From contig CP141147.1 of NCBI GenBank assembly GCA_035235625.1, positions 286,001 to 350,000 on the forward strand: DNA of 64,000 nucleotides. The letters are read 5' to 3'. A model generated the notes under the pieces. That model saw only the letters and a program-made list of their open reading frames with translations. It was not told the DNA's origin and searched no databases. This DNA is from Saururus chinensis. Its lineage: Eukaryota; Streptophyta; Magnoliopsida; Piperales; Saururaceae. This document shows, one piece after another, positions 1-8,950 of this stretch (position 1 is its first letter; the number at the start of each line of letters is the position of its first letter). The position numbers and the translations under genes were made by a program.

Positions 1-2
1 TG

Positions 3-1207
3 GGCGCTTATGACCACCTCAGCGATGAGTGGCTTGACCGGAACAGGTTCTTACAGCTGATGATGTTGGATGGGTGCTTCATGCTTGAGATTTTACTGAC
101 CGCTGCCGACATCTTCAATGACTACGCCTATAACGACCCAATCTTCAGCTCCCATGGCAAGCTTTATAGTATGCCTTTCATCAGGAGAGACATGCTGATG
201 ATTGAAAACCAAATTCCACTATTGCTTCTCCAAAACCTCATAACTTTTCAATGCCAAAACACCAAGGTCAGATAGACAACTTTTTTGTTTTTCCTTTTCA
301 TTTTTCACTTTCAGATATGTAAGAATTTGCATGTTGCTATTGTTTAACTCTCTCTCCGTCATTAATAGAGACATTTTGTTTTAAAACTAAATTAAAATTA
401 TTTTATTTTGAAAACTTAAATATAACTATTAATGTGGGATATAGGGAATATTAATTTGGGGTTCTCTAGAATCTCTTAAGAGTGGTTGCATCCATTACTT
501 ATGTTAAAGAAAAATAGCTCACTCAAGTTGAAGTCATAATTTAATTTTCCAAAAACTAGTCCGAGTGACTCAAAGAACTCAGTGAGCCAGAGTTGAGCGT
601 GAATCAAAATTAACATCAATAACTCCATTGATTTCTCAAATCAAATTCTAAAAAACCACGAAACTTTATTAGTTGAAGTAGCTCATTTTTATTTAAGGTA
701 TTTTATTTTTAAATTATTTACAATATAATCAAATAGAAATAAAATGCAAGATATGATAAGATTGTATCAAGTTACATATATTTACTTATTGACAAATAGT
801 GTAATACTTTCTCCCTCCCTTATTAATTGTTATATTTAGAAAATTAATATTTTTTATGGAATGGTAAAACTCACATCTAAGACAAGAGAAAATAAACTTA
901 ATTATGATATTTTTTCTAGTACCTCATATATTTGGGTCCCACTTTTATGTTAAATTCATGAACAGTACTCCCAGAGTATTGTTGGGGAGTTACTTACTGA
1001 GGGGAGGATTGAAGGTGCATACGCTAGGGTACATTTCTTATTTGCACTAGTGTATAGTATATGTTAGCGGGTACACTTTTAAGCTTGAAAGCATTCGTCA
1101 AAACCCTGTGACCAGCTCCCAACATACATAAATAGGGGGCACTCAGATAATTTCTCGTTGGCCGATGAACTCGGCAGCATGGAGCTCTTCCAAATTAAAC
1201 AAGCTCA

Positions 1208-1249
<42 letters not shown>

Positions 1250-3689
1250 CCATATTAAATCTCACCGTCCAATGACATCCAACGTTGCTAGATTGTTGCA
1301 GCGGATAGAATATTCAGTTAACTGGAGTTAACATTCCTAGCTCTCTATCGACCCTCGGCCTTCCCCGCCCACATTACCCACCCATATTCAACTTTCGGTC
1401 TTTCCCTGCCCACATTACCCGCTCTCCGTCGACCATCATTGCAACATGGCTTCCTCGACATCGCCGCTGCCTTGTTTCCGCGGCCATCGCCGCCTCTTGC
1501 TTCCCGGCCCATCCCCGCTCCTCAAGTCACCCCCCATCATTCTTCGTCGCCTTGAGGAGCGAAGAAGCACAATCTCCTCCGTGCTTCTCCGACCACCATC
1601 GCCTCCTTGCTTCCCCGACCTCGCCTCCTCCATGCTCTACCGGCCATTGCCGTCTCCTTGTTTCGATGTTCATCCCCACCTCCTTGCTTCCCGACCCATC
1701 CCCACTGCTCAAGCTGCCTCCTTGCTTCTGTCGGTGTCGGATTTGCAAATAGCACAACAGCAACTCCCAAATCGGCCCTTCGTCCTAGTCCGTTCCTTAT
1801 CCGGGTTAATATTTGTCGTGCTTGGGACATATCCCTCCAACCCCTCCTTGGAAAAGTCTCAATTGCAGTATAATGAGGTAAAAGCGTTGTCTTTCTTTCA
1901 TGTATCAGTTCAAAGCTATATTTTTTATTTTATTTTTTCATCCAGCTCCATCATCACAATTGATATGTTTCTTGTTCGGTGATTTGCGTCGACTAATGGC
2001 AGGAACCTCGGCGTTGAGAGATTTTTTCTGAGGTTCTATAGTGACTTATACAAGAAGAAATATGAGTATTGTAGTTAGGGGTGTTAACGAGCCGAGCTGA
2101 GCCGAGTATTAGGCTACTACGGCTCGAGCTCTAATGTTGAAGCTCGGTTCGAGTCGAAGCTCGAATAAACTTGAACCTTTCAGCTCGAGCTCGGCTCAAA
2201 TTAGAAATCCAAAGCTTGGCTCGAGCTCAAACTTGAATAAGTGAATCATAACCCTAGGCTCGAATTGGGCTCGAACTAAAAAAATTAAAAAATAATCTAT
2301 ATATAAATATAAAGTATATGAAGTATCACACATACTAATATACTTTTAGTATTAAATTTTAATAAATATACTTCAACCAGTATTACTGTGAACATCTGAT
2401 TATAGTCACTATGAAAGAAGAAAACTATGACAAATAAGTTTTAGTTACATATGCTCAAAAAATGTAGCATTATTATTTTTCTCTCTTTATGTACATATAA
2501 TCACTAAAAAAGATGTAAAAAATAAAAAATTATTTAGGCAACATTGTCATCTACTTCTTTGTGTTTTCTTTTCTTTACATGCTTATAAATCACTAATAAA
2601 AAACCTATTCTCTAACCTTAGTGTGCCTCTAAAAAATTCTAAAGTACATGTAAAAATATATGCATTTTGTAAGTTGAGGACGGTCCCAATGTCATGCTTC
2701 AACTTTTAAAAGAATATATAATCATTCTTTTCTAAACTAAGGTTGGTCCCCAAATGTCATGCTTCTTTTAGAATTATTTTTAAGTATATTAATGTGATAT
2801 CATGTTGACCCTCTGTCATATACCTATAGCTCCATTTGGTTTTCAATTGAACTAATTTTAGTTCATCTTCAAGAATCAAATAGAACTATTAATTTGAGAC
2901 TGAAGAATTATATTAGTATTTGTGTCTCTATTTTTATTTTTATAAAATATATATCAATTATAATTTAACAAGGATATATATCATGAAAAATTTGTATATG
3001 AGTTTAGGCTCTCATACGTTAGAGTGAGCCAAGGCATCATGGGCCATCAGATCGAGATCCAAATGCGCAAGAAGACATAAACTAATCTACCTCCTAAGTT
3101 ATGTGTGTTGTTAGATCGTAATATGAGGATGCATGACTTCGATACTCATATAGTTATGAGTGAGCCTTAACTCATATAAACGGGTCTCATATATCAATAT
3201 GATACATAATATTAGTATATAAATATGTGATTATATGTTGTTTTATATATTCCATTCGTCCTAGATTAATAGCTCAATTAGATTTTTCAAAATGAACTAA
3301 TCAAATAGAGCTATTAATCTAAGAATGGAGGGAGTATGTTATAAATATATATTTAAATTAACAATTATGTTTATATAAAATATACATATACATGCATTAT
3401 TTATTTTATATATATTATTTATATATAATTTTAAAATTATATTCGAGCTTGAGCTCGAGTTCGAGCCGAATAGCATCAAATTCGAGTTTTATTCGAGCCA
3501 AGCCGAATCGAGAGGGGTCTACTCGAAGTTTGCTCGAACTTATTCAAGCTCGATCGAGTTCAAGTTGAGCCTGATTCGAGCTGAGCTTAATTCGAGCTGG
3601 GTTTACTCACGAGCAAGCTCGGCTCATTAATAACCCTAATTATAGTGCTTGTGGTGGAATCTTGGGCCCATTTGTATTGGTTTGACTGT

Positions 3690-3731
<42 letters not shown>

Positions 3732-4512
3732 CGTACGTGTTGTTTGCATGCAGAGTGATGAATGGTTAAACGAGCTCATACTAAAGTTCTGCACGCATGA
3801 AAGCAAGATCCCAAAAGTGGGCAAGGGCTTACACGTCCTGGACATATACAGGAAAAGCATGTTGGTTGGCCCTTGTAACAGGACCCGGTCTGAACCCGCG
3901 GCAGGCAGCGGCGGATCAGAGATCATCCGGTCGGCGATGGAGCTCCACGAGGCCGGAATCCGATTTAAGAAGAGTAAGAATCAGAGCCTAAGGGATATCA
4001 CTTTCCATGGCGGCGTTCTCCGACTGCCCGTCGTCGTTGTGGACGACACCACCGAATCAACATTCCTCAACCTCATGGCTTTCGAGAGACTTCACGTCGG
4101 GGCTGGCAATGAAGTCACTTCCTACGTCTTCTTCATGGACAACATCATCGACTCCGCCAAGGACGTCAGCCTGCTGCACTCCAAAGGCATCATTCAGAAC
4201 GCCATCGGCAGCGACAAAGCCGTGGCCAAGCTTTTCAACTCCCTTTCTAAGGATGTCACCCTCGAACCCGACAGCAGTCTGGATGAGGTGCATCACAAGG
4301 TGAACCACTATTGCAGGAAGAGTTGGAACGAGTGGCGGGCCAACCTCATTCACACCTACTTTAGAAGCCCCTGGGCCGTTCTATCGCTTATCGCTGCAAT
4401 TTTCCTCCTTGTTCTCACCGTCGCCCAAACCTTCTTTTCTATCTATCCTTACTACAAGCCCAATGACGAGAGTACTCCCCCGCCCTCCACTCTACCTCCT
4501 ACTCACCATTGA
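3..4512 (+). CDS. DUF247 (UPF0481) plant membrane protein, 5' partial, two exons seen
   Basis: Exons 3-266 and 3754-4512 join in phase 0 across a GT-AG intron (donor after AAG at 266, acceptor CAG at 3751-3753). The reading frame is open from the window edge, so the N-terminus lies upstream. The first exon has the DUF247 signatures DRNRFLQLMMLDGCFMLEIL and FIRRDMLMIENQIPLLLLQ. The second resumes with SDEWLNELILKF, then the LHVLDIYRKSML block, LHEAGIRFKKSKN, LRLPVVVVDDTTESTFLNLMA, and a single hydrophobic C-terminal helix (about VLSLIAAIFLLVLTVAQTFF) before a short Pro/Thr tail and TGA. This order is the usual C-terminal half of the family. The biochemical role of DUF247 proteins is mostly unknown; some grass members act in self-incompatibility, which cannot be inferred here. 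The open frame running upstream from 3649 into a TA repeat is intron sequence, not coding. Confidence 0.88.
1209..1245. repeat. TA dinucleotide microsatellite
   Basis: About 18 uninterrupted TA units lie inside the DUF247 intron. Confidence 0.95.
1370..1760 (+). repeat. C-rich imperfect tandem repeat tract
   Basis: This is a locally GC-rich island in an AT-rich intron. The phrase CTTGCTTCCCGRCCCATCCC recurs near 1496 and 1683, and CCTTGCTTCC recurs between them. Open frames on both strands translate to low-complexity Pro/Ser/Leu or Arg/Gly peptides with no recognisable domain, so I treat the tract as repeat rather than gene. It could be a fragment of an LTR or a captured 5' UTR. Confidence 0.45.
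2076..3638. mobile_element. Non-autonomous hAT-like DNA transposon (copy 1)
   Basis: The ends are inverted: TAGGGGTGTTAACGAGCCGA at the left, and the reverse complement of the right end reads TAGGGTTATTAATGAGCCGA. The element is flanked by 8-bp near-identical duplications, ATTGTAGT (2068-2075) and ATTATAGT (3639-3646). An 8-bp duplication with a YAGGGRTG-type terminus is typical of the hAT superfamily. Both subterminal zones are packed with GAGCTCGAG/CGAGCCGAG motifs; the centre is AT-rich with no transposase. A MITE lies inside at 3251-3334. Confidence 0.8.
3251..3334. mobile_element. Stowaway-like MITE nested in the hAT-like element
   Basis: The left end TCCATTCGTCCTAGATTAAT and the right end (reverse complement CTCCCTCCATTCTTAGATTA) are inverted repeats flanked by TA. 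The element is 84 bp and forms a hairpin over most of its length. This matches the CTCCCTCCRTCC ends of Stowaway/mariner-type MITEs. Confidence 0.7.
3693..3730. repeat. TA dinucleotide microsatellite before a splice acceptor
   Basis: An uninterrupted TA run ends about 20 nt upstream of the DUF247 acceptor, in the place of a normal polypyrimidine tract. Confidence 0.9.
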
Positions 4513-5843
4513 CTTCTCAAATTTTTTTCGTCTATGTTTGATGCTTTAATCACCTTATAATTCACCACTTCTCCCTCGTCCATGTCGATTTGTTTGATCC
4601 ACAATTTATATGACGATATCTATCAAACAATCTCAGGCACCTTTACCTTTTATGCATGTTTCTAGTTGCTCATATTCTATGATCTTCACCCAATAGGTTT
4701 CTGAACTTTTATTTACCTATCAATTGTATCGTGTACCCTCCCATCTTAATTAAGTGATTCTCATGGTATCATATCTAGGTATATGTATGTGTTGGTTTAA
4801 TTCGATCATCAAAACAATTAATGTTAAATATGTATAATTTAAGTCATAATAGAGTGTTTGTTTGCTTCTCAAAATCATATGTTAAAAACCAAGAAGAATT
4901 GAAGGTGTTTCAACATGGAAAACACACATATACAAATTATACTCACACACTTAAGAATAATGAGAATTATTATATGATAGTGTTAAAGAGAGTAGGAGAC
5001 ACATAGATAAAAATTCATAAAAGAATATAATTTTGTTCATCAATTATTGATCTTGATCCGACCTAAAATGTTTTTCAAGAGTTTCTTTGAAATATCAATC
5101 AATGATCGTCCCTTGGATGGATAGACTAGAGCTAAACTTGTGGACTCTAGTTAGAACAATGAATAACCAATCACATTGTCAGAATAATCATTTAGTTCTA
5201 ATCAACATTTCAAACAAAACACTGAATGATCAATCAATCGGAGCATGTCTCACCTAAAATAGGAAACTATGTAGGGGATTTGATTTCCTATCAAAGGTAC
5301 AATGCCTAAACCAATCTTAAGGTCTATAAAAAAAGAGTTTAGATGTAGGTTAGGAAGCCTAGAAAAACTAAAAAAGAATATTAAAAGATTTCTCTATCGA
5401 GTTGAGAAAGGAGAGAAAGCTTCTATTAGTATTGAATTTTGAAAGAGATATCAAAATTAGCTATAAAAATCCCATAGAATTCGTGAATTTCTCCAAACCC
5501 TAATACCTCCTGATTAAACTTCTCCGCCTTTTGATTCTAATTCCAGGGAAATGTGGGGGGTTTTTTTTTTGCTTTTTCCTTTTATTGTTACCGAAAGCTC
5601 GTTGGCTTTTGTGCCACACACGTGTCCGGCCCAGTATAATTTTTTGTAGCAAAAAAGTCGAGTACTTAATATGGGAGCAAAGCCGTGTCTCTTTGGCATC
5701 CTCACCGGACCAACGACACAACCAATTAAACTTAGTATGTTAGAAACGAATCAACAAGAAACAAGACCTCATAAGTCAATCCTCCTCATTTGGAAGGTCT
5801 CTGCCATCTTTTCGAGGACGGGCGGAGAGGAAGAGAGAAACAG
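4513..5843. other. Intergenic AT-rich spacer between the DUF247 and NHL genes
   Basis: I see no gene in this interval. The first few hundred bases should hold the DUF247 3' UTR. The AT-rich stretch 4740-5480 has no repeat structure I can classify. A short GC-richer part (5500-5720) just upstream of the NHL gene is the likely location of its promoter, but no convincing TATA box was found. Confidence 0.5.
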
Positions 5844-5960
5844 GTAATTTAATGAGCAGAGGATCTCTAAAGAAGTGTTGGCTTGGCTCGTCTGGTTAAT
5901 GTGTGTATTTGGTTGTACGCTGTGATGATTTAATAAATTCCTGGTGCATGTCTGATTCAG
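5844..5960 (+). other. Possible 5'-UTR intron of the NHL gene
   Basis: A donor-like AACAG/GTAATT (GT at 5844) and an acceptor-like CTGATTCAG (ends 5960) bracket 117 nt of AT-rich sequence, 28 nt before the start codon. cDNA evidence would be needed to confirm it. Confidence 0.35.
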
Positions 5961-5988
5961 ATCCATCAATATCAAAAAAGAGAGAAAA

Positions 5989-6783
5989 ATGGAGTATCAG
6001 AATTATTATAACCAGCAGCAGCAGAGAGGGTATCCGTCGGACATGGAGTCGTCCAACTCGTACATGCCCAACTATGCCCCCCCCTACGTAATGCTGTCAG
6101 ACACAACCGGCAGCGGCAGCTCCAACCTCCGTCCACCTCCCTATCGACGCACCATTCCCCGCTACCATTCCAAGCCTCACCATTCTCACGGTGGAGGGAG
6201 CGGCAGCTGCTGCTGCAAGTGCATCTGCTGCTCTTGCGCCTCCCTCTTCCTATTCCTTCTCCTCCTCCTCCTCGCCGGCGTCTACTTGTACGTCACCTAC
6301 CAGCCCAAGATCCCAAATTATGCCATCTCCAACATGAAGGTCACCGCCTTCAATCTCAACTCAGACTTCAGCCTCTATACGGAGTTCACGGTCGTCGTCA
6401 AGGCCGAGAACCCAAACGACAAGGTGATCATCGTTTACGGCAAGGAGGGTGCCGTTGCTGTCACCTACAAGGGCTCCACTCTCAGCTACGGTCACCTCCC
6501 TGCCTTCCGCCAAGGCCACCGTAACACCACTGTCTTCAACGTCGTCCTCAGTGGGAACAGCGAGTTCGGATCGGGCCTCCAGGAAGCTCTCTTGGACAAC
6601 CGAAGGAGCGGAAGAATCCCCCTCGACATCTTCATCAGGGTGCCCGTTAGTCTTCTGCTGGGAAACCTTGAGACCATGCAAATCAAGGTTGTGGTGCATT
6701 GCGCTTTGGTGGTTGACAGCTTGACTCCAGGCCAGAAGCCCAACATTTTGTCTAGCAAATATGATGTCAAAGTAAAGATTTGA
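5989..6783 (+). CDS. NDR1/HIN1-like (NHL) LEA_2-domain membrane protein
   Basis: This intact single-exon frame encodes 264 aa. Residues 1-72 are a cytosolic Gln/Tyr/Pro/His-rich tail. A Cys cluster (CCCKCICCSC, about 74-83) directly precedes a Leu-rich transmembrane helix (84-104). The LEA_2 domain follows from about PKIPNYAISNMKV (106) to the end. It contains the family landmark NPN (141-143), a YGKEG loop and LPAFRQGHRNTT (170-181). Length and order fit plant NHL proteins, type II membrane proteins of the plasma membrane or ER linked to defence and stress responses. The exact NHL subgroup is not assigned, and the role in defence is inferred from the family. The start at 5989 is the first in-frame ATG with an A-rich context (AGAGAAAAATGG). 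The coding region is much richer in C/G at third positions than its surroundings. Confidence 0.9.
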   Translation: MEYQNYYNQQQQRGYPSDMESSNSYMPNYAPPYVMLSDTTGSGSSNLRPPPYRRTIPRYHSKPHHSHGGGSGSCCCKCICCSCASLFLFLLLLLLAGVYLYVTYQPKIPNYAISNMKVTAFNLNSDFSLYTEFTVVVKAENPNDKVIIVYGKEGAVAVTYKGSTLSYGHLPAFRQGHRNTTVFNVVLSGNSEFGSGLQEALLDNRRSGRIPLDIFIRVPVSLLLGNLETMQIKVVVHCALVVDSLTPGQKPNILSSKYDVKVKI

Positions 6784-6882
6784 GAAATTGTATTGCATCT
6801 GACCAAATTTGCTTGCAAAAAGGTTAGGATTCTTCAGAATTAAGTCTGAAGAAAGAAATGTAAATTAACAAGAATGCTTACA

Positions 6883-7836
6883 TGCCACGCCCATTACATA
6901 TCCCAAAAAAATTAAACAAATTATTAAATACACCCTATCCCTACTATTTATTTTAATTTTATTTTTGTTCTTTTAATACCTCATTTCCAATCTTCACCCT
7001 CCAGCGTGAGCTCTTCTCCCACCCAATTTTACTCATGCCCCTCATACTTTACACACCCCAAAAAAATTAAATAAATTATTAAATATACCCCATCCCCACT
7101 ATTTATTTTAATTTTATTTCTACTCTTTTAAAACCTCATTCTTAATCCTCCCCCTCAATCGTGAGCTCTTCTATCTTCCCCGTCGCTTGTGGCTCTTCTT
7201 CTTCGACCATTTTCCTTCTTCTCCGTCGCTTGTGGCTCCTTTTTCATGATCTTTTTTTCTCGATTTTTTTTTCTCTCCCCATTACCTTACTGCTTATTTG
7301 AAAAACTTTTGAATGATTTCTTACATGAGGTAGTCACCGCCAAATATATGCAGAATTTGATGGGGAACTACAATTTCCCTATAAATTGCAGAATTCAATG
7401 GGGGCTACGGTTTCTCTGTAAATAAGTTTTATTTGATAGATAGTATCCCCCGCTAAGAAATCTTTAGAAAGTTTTTAAATTTCTGGATAGTTTCTAGCAG
7501 GGAGAGGTTACTGTCATAATATGCAGACATTGATTGGGACCTTTGTTCCCCGTAAAATGTAATTTTATTTGTCGGGGGTACCCCTCGCTATGAAACTTTA
7601 AAACTTTTAAAAAACTCCTGGCAGGAGGTGGTCACCGACACAATATGCATGATTTGACGAGGATATAAGGCCTCTGTCTAAATCAATTTTATTTGGTGGA
7701 AGGTACCACCCACGAAAAAAAATCCAAAGACATGAATAAAATTATAGGGGGTGTGGGGTACTGAGTTGTAAAAAAAAATTCTTCTTATTTTTTGTGGTGG
7801 GGGGCTCTAAGCATTTTGGGGGGGGGGGGGGGGGGG
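6883..7836 (+). repeat. Interspersed repeat family X, copy 1, with partial tandem start and G-tract end
   Basis: The main unit runs from about 7014 (TCCCACCCAATTTTACTCAT) to a 19-G homopolymer (7818-7836). Its first ~150 bp are also present in a diverged upstream copy (6883-7013). The whole unit recurs inverted at 50376-51131, including the phrase ACTGAGTTGTAAAAAAAA and the G tract. The interior repeats a GGCAGTGACCxCC/ATATGCAGA-type phrase about four times. I saw no transposase, clear inverted termini or target-site duplication, so the class is open. Confidence 0.65.
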
Positions 7837-7838
7837 CA

Positions 7839-8160
7839 CTTCACGGCCGGCCAACTCCATTTATAATAAAAATCTCAGTATTGTAAACTTGTCTATGCAG
7901 ATGTGAGGATAAAATAAATTATTGAGCACTCCATGAGCACCAAATGGGATGTACTCTCTCTTCGCACGAGTTATCAACAGTGCACGGGCGAGACTAAGGA
8001 TTTCAATATTTTTCCCAGTGTGAGAGCATTTTTAATAAGAGACTTCACGGCCAGCCAGCTCCATTTATAATAAAAATAAATTCTTGAGCACTGCATGAGC
8101 ACCAAATGGGATTTACTCTCTTCACACAAGTTATCAACGGTGCACAGGCACATTAAAACA
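7839..8160 (+). repeat. Tandem duplication, about 204-bp offset
   Basis: CTTCACGGCCGGCCAACTCC at 7839 recurs as CTTCACGGCCAGCCAGCTCC at 8043. The shared text continues through GAGCACCAAATGGGATxTACTCTC and AGTTATCAACxGTGCACxGGC. The second unit is shorter because it lacks an internal block. Confidence 0.8.
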
Positions 8161-8265
8161 AGTGAAAATTACACCCCTTCCCCCTTTTCACTAATGTGCA
8201 CTCGCGTGTGGCCACCCTTATGAAGTAAGAGTCTCACATGCAATAATTTCTCATCAGGAAGAGGA

Positions 8266-8709
8266 CTAATATGTGAACCCCATTAATAGCTTGTCAATTC
8301 TCTTCATTTGACACAGTAAGGAGGAGCTGATCATCATCATCAGAGTTAACAAATGGAGAGACAAGGTCCAATATATAGAAATAATTTTCAATGTTGACCT
8401 TATACCCAGGATCTTGACCGTATAGGTTGAAAAGGTAGGCTTATTTCTGGGAGAAAACAAACCCTTAGATCGTTGTGCAAAGCAACGATGGAAAAGAATA
8501 GTATTAAGATCTCCTGATTGAAGCCAAGTGAGATGAATCTTTTCAGCCCATGTTTCCACATCGCAACTAAGTAAAATGGCATATTTCCTTCTTAAGGCAT
8601 CAATATGGTTTAGGGTTCCAATATCACTATGGATGGATGAAGGGGCAGCAATAGTAGGTATTTTCTTGGGGATTAGTTTTTGATTTTCAAGAAAGCCAAT
8701 ATCGTTCAT
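8266..8709 (-). pseudogene. LINE (L1-type) pol fragment between endonuclease and RT
   Basis: The minus-strand frame contains WAEKIHLTWLQSGDLNTILF followed by HRCFAQRSK. This matches the plant L1 linker motif (W.xKSRxxWLxxGDxNTKFFH) that lies just upstream of the reverse transcriptase. RT motifs are absent, so this is a short fossil. It sits immediately downstream of the Trm82 gene 3' end and ends near its 3' UTR. Confidence 0.6.
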
Positions 8710-8842
8710 ATGTTTTAGTATCTCTACTACAACTGCAAAACTGTTCCGTACATAACTCGAAAGCTCCTTCCAAGCAAACTCAAGGGAACAATAATTTACT
8801 AAGCATGATGGAAAAAACTCAGAGAACTAAAGGAGACTTTGA

Positions 8843-8950
8843 TTGCAATGCCTCTTCTGTCTTTTTAATTGGGCATACTGCTTCTAATTCTACCTCTTGC
8901 AATCCCTCTTCTGTCTTGTTACTGGGCATACTGCCTCAAATTCTACCCCT
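8843..8950. repeat. 54-bp tandem duplication in the Trm82 3' UTR
   Basis: TTGCAATGCCTCTTCTGTCT at 8843 recurs at 8897 (TTGCAATCCCTCTTCTGTCT). Both copies continue through GGGCATACTGCxTCxAATTCTACC. On the minus strand the repeat lies directly after the Trm82 stop codon. Confidence 0.85.

Larger units (their letters stand above)
267..3753 (+). other. Long phase-0 intron of the DUF247 gene
   Basis: The intron of 3487 nt lies between a GTCAGA donor and a TTTGCATGCAG acceptor. It holds a MITE-like patch near 811-914, a TA microsatellite, a C-rich imperfect repeat tract, and a hAT-like element carrying its own Stowaway-like MITE. A second TA tract ends about 20 nt before the acceptor. Family members commonly have few or no introns in this region, so the size is due mainly to insertions. 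Confidence 0.75.

Noticed and set aside
1446..1982. 178-codon open frame with Pro/Ser/Leu-rich product
   Set aside because: Low complexity, overlapped by open frames on the other strand, no domain, and located in an intron repeat tract.
3649..3753. Upstream extension of the DUF247 second-exon frame with a start at 3649
   Set aside because: It runs through the TA microsatellite (Ile-Tyr repeats) and a splice acceptor; the upstream exon joins in phase at 3754.
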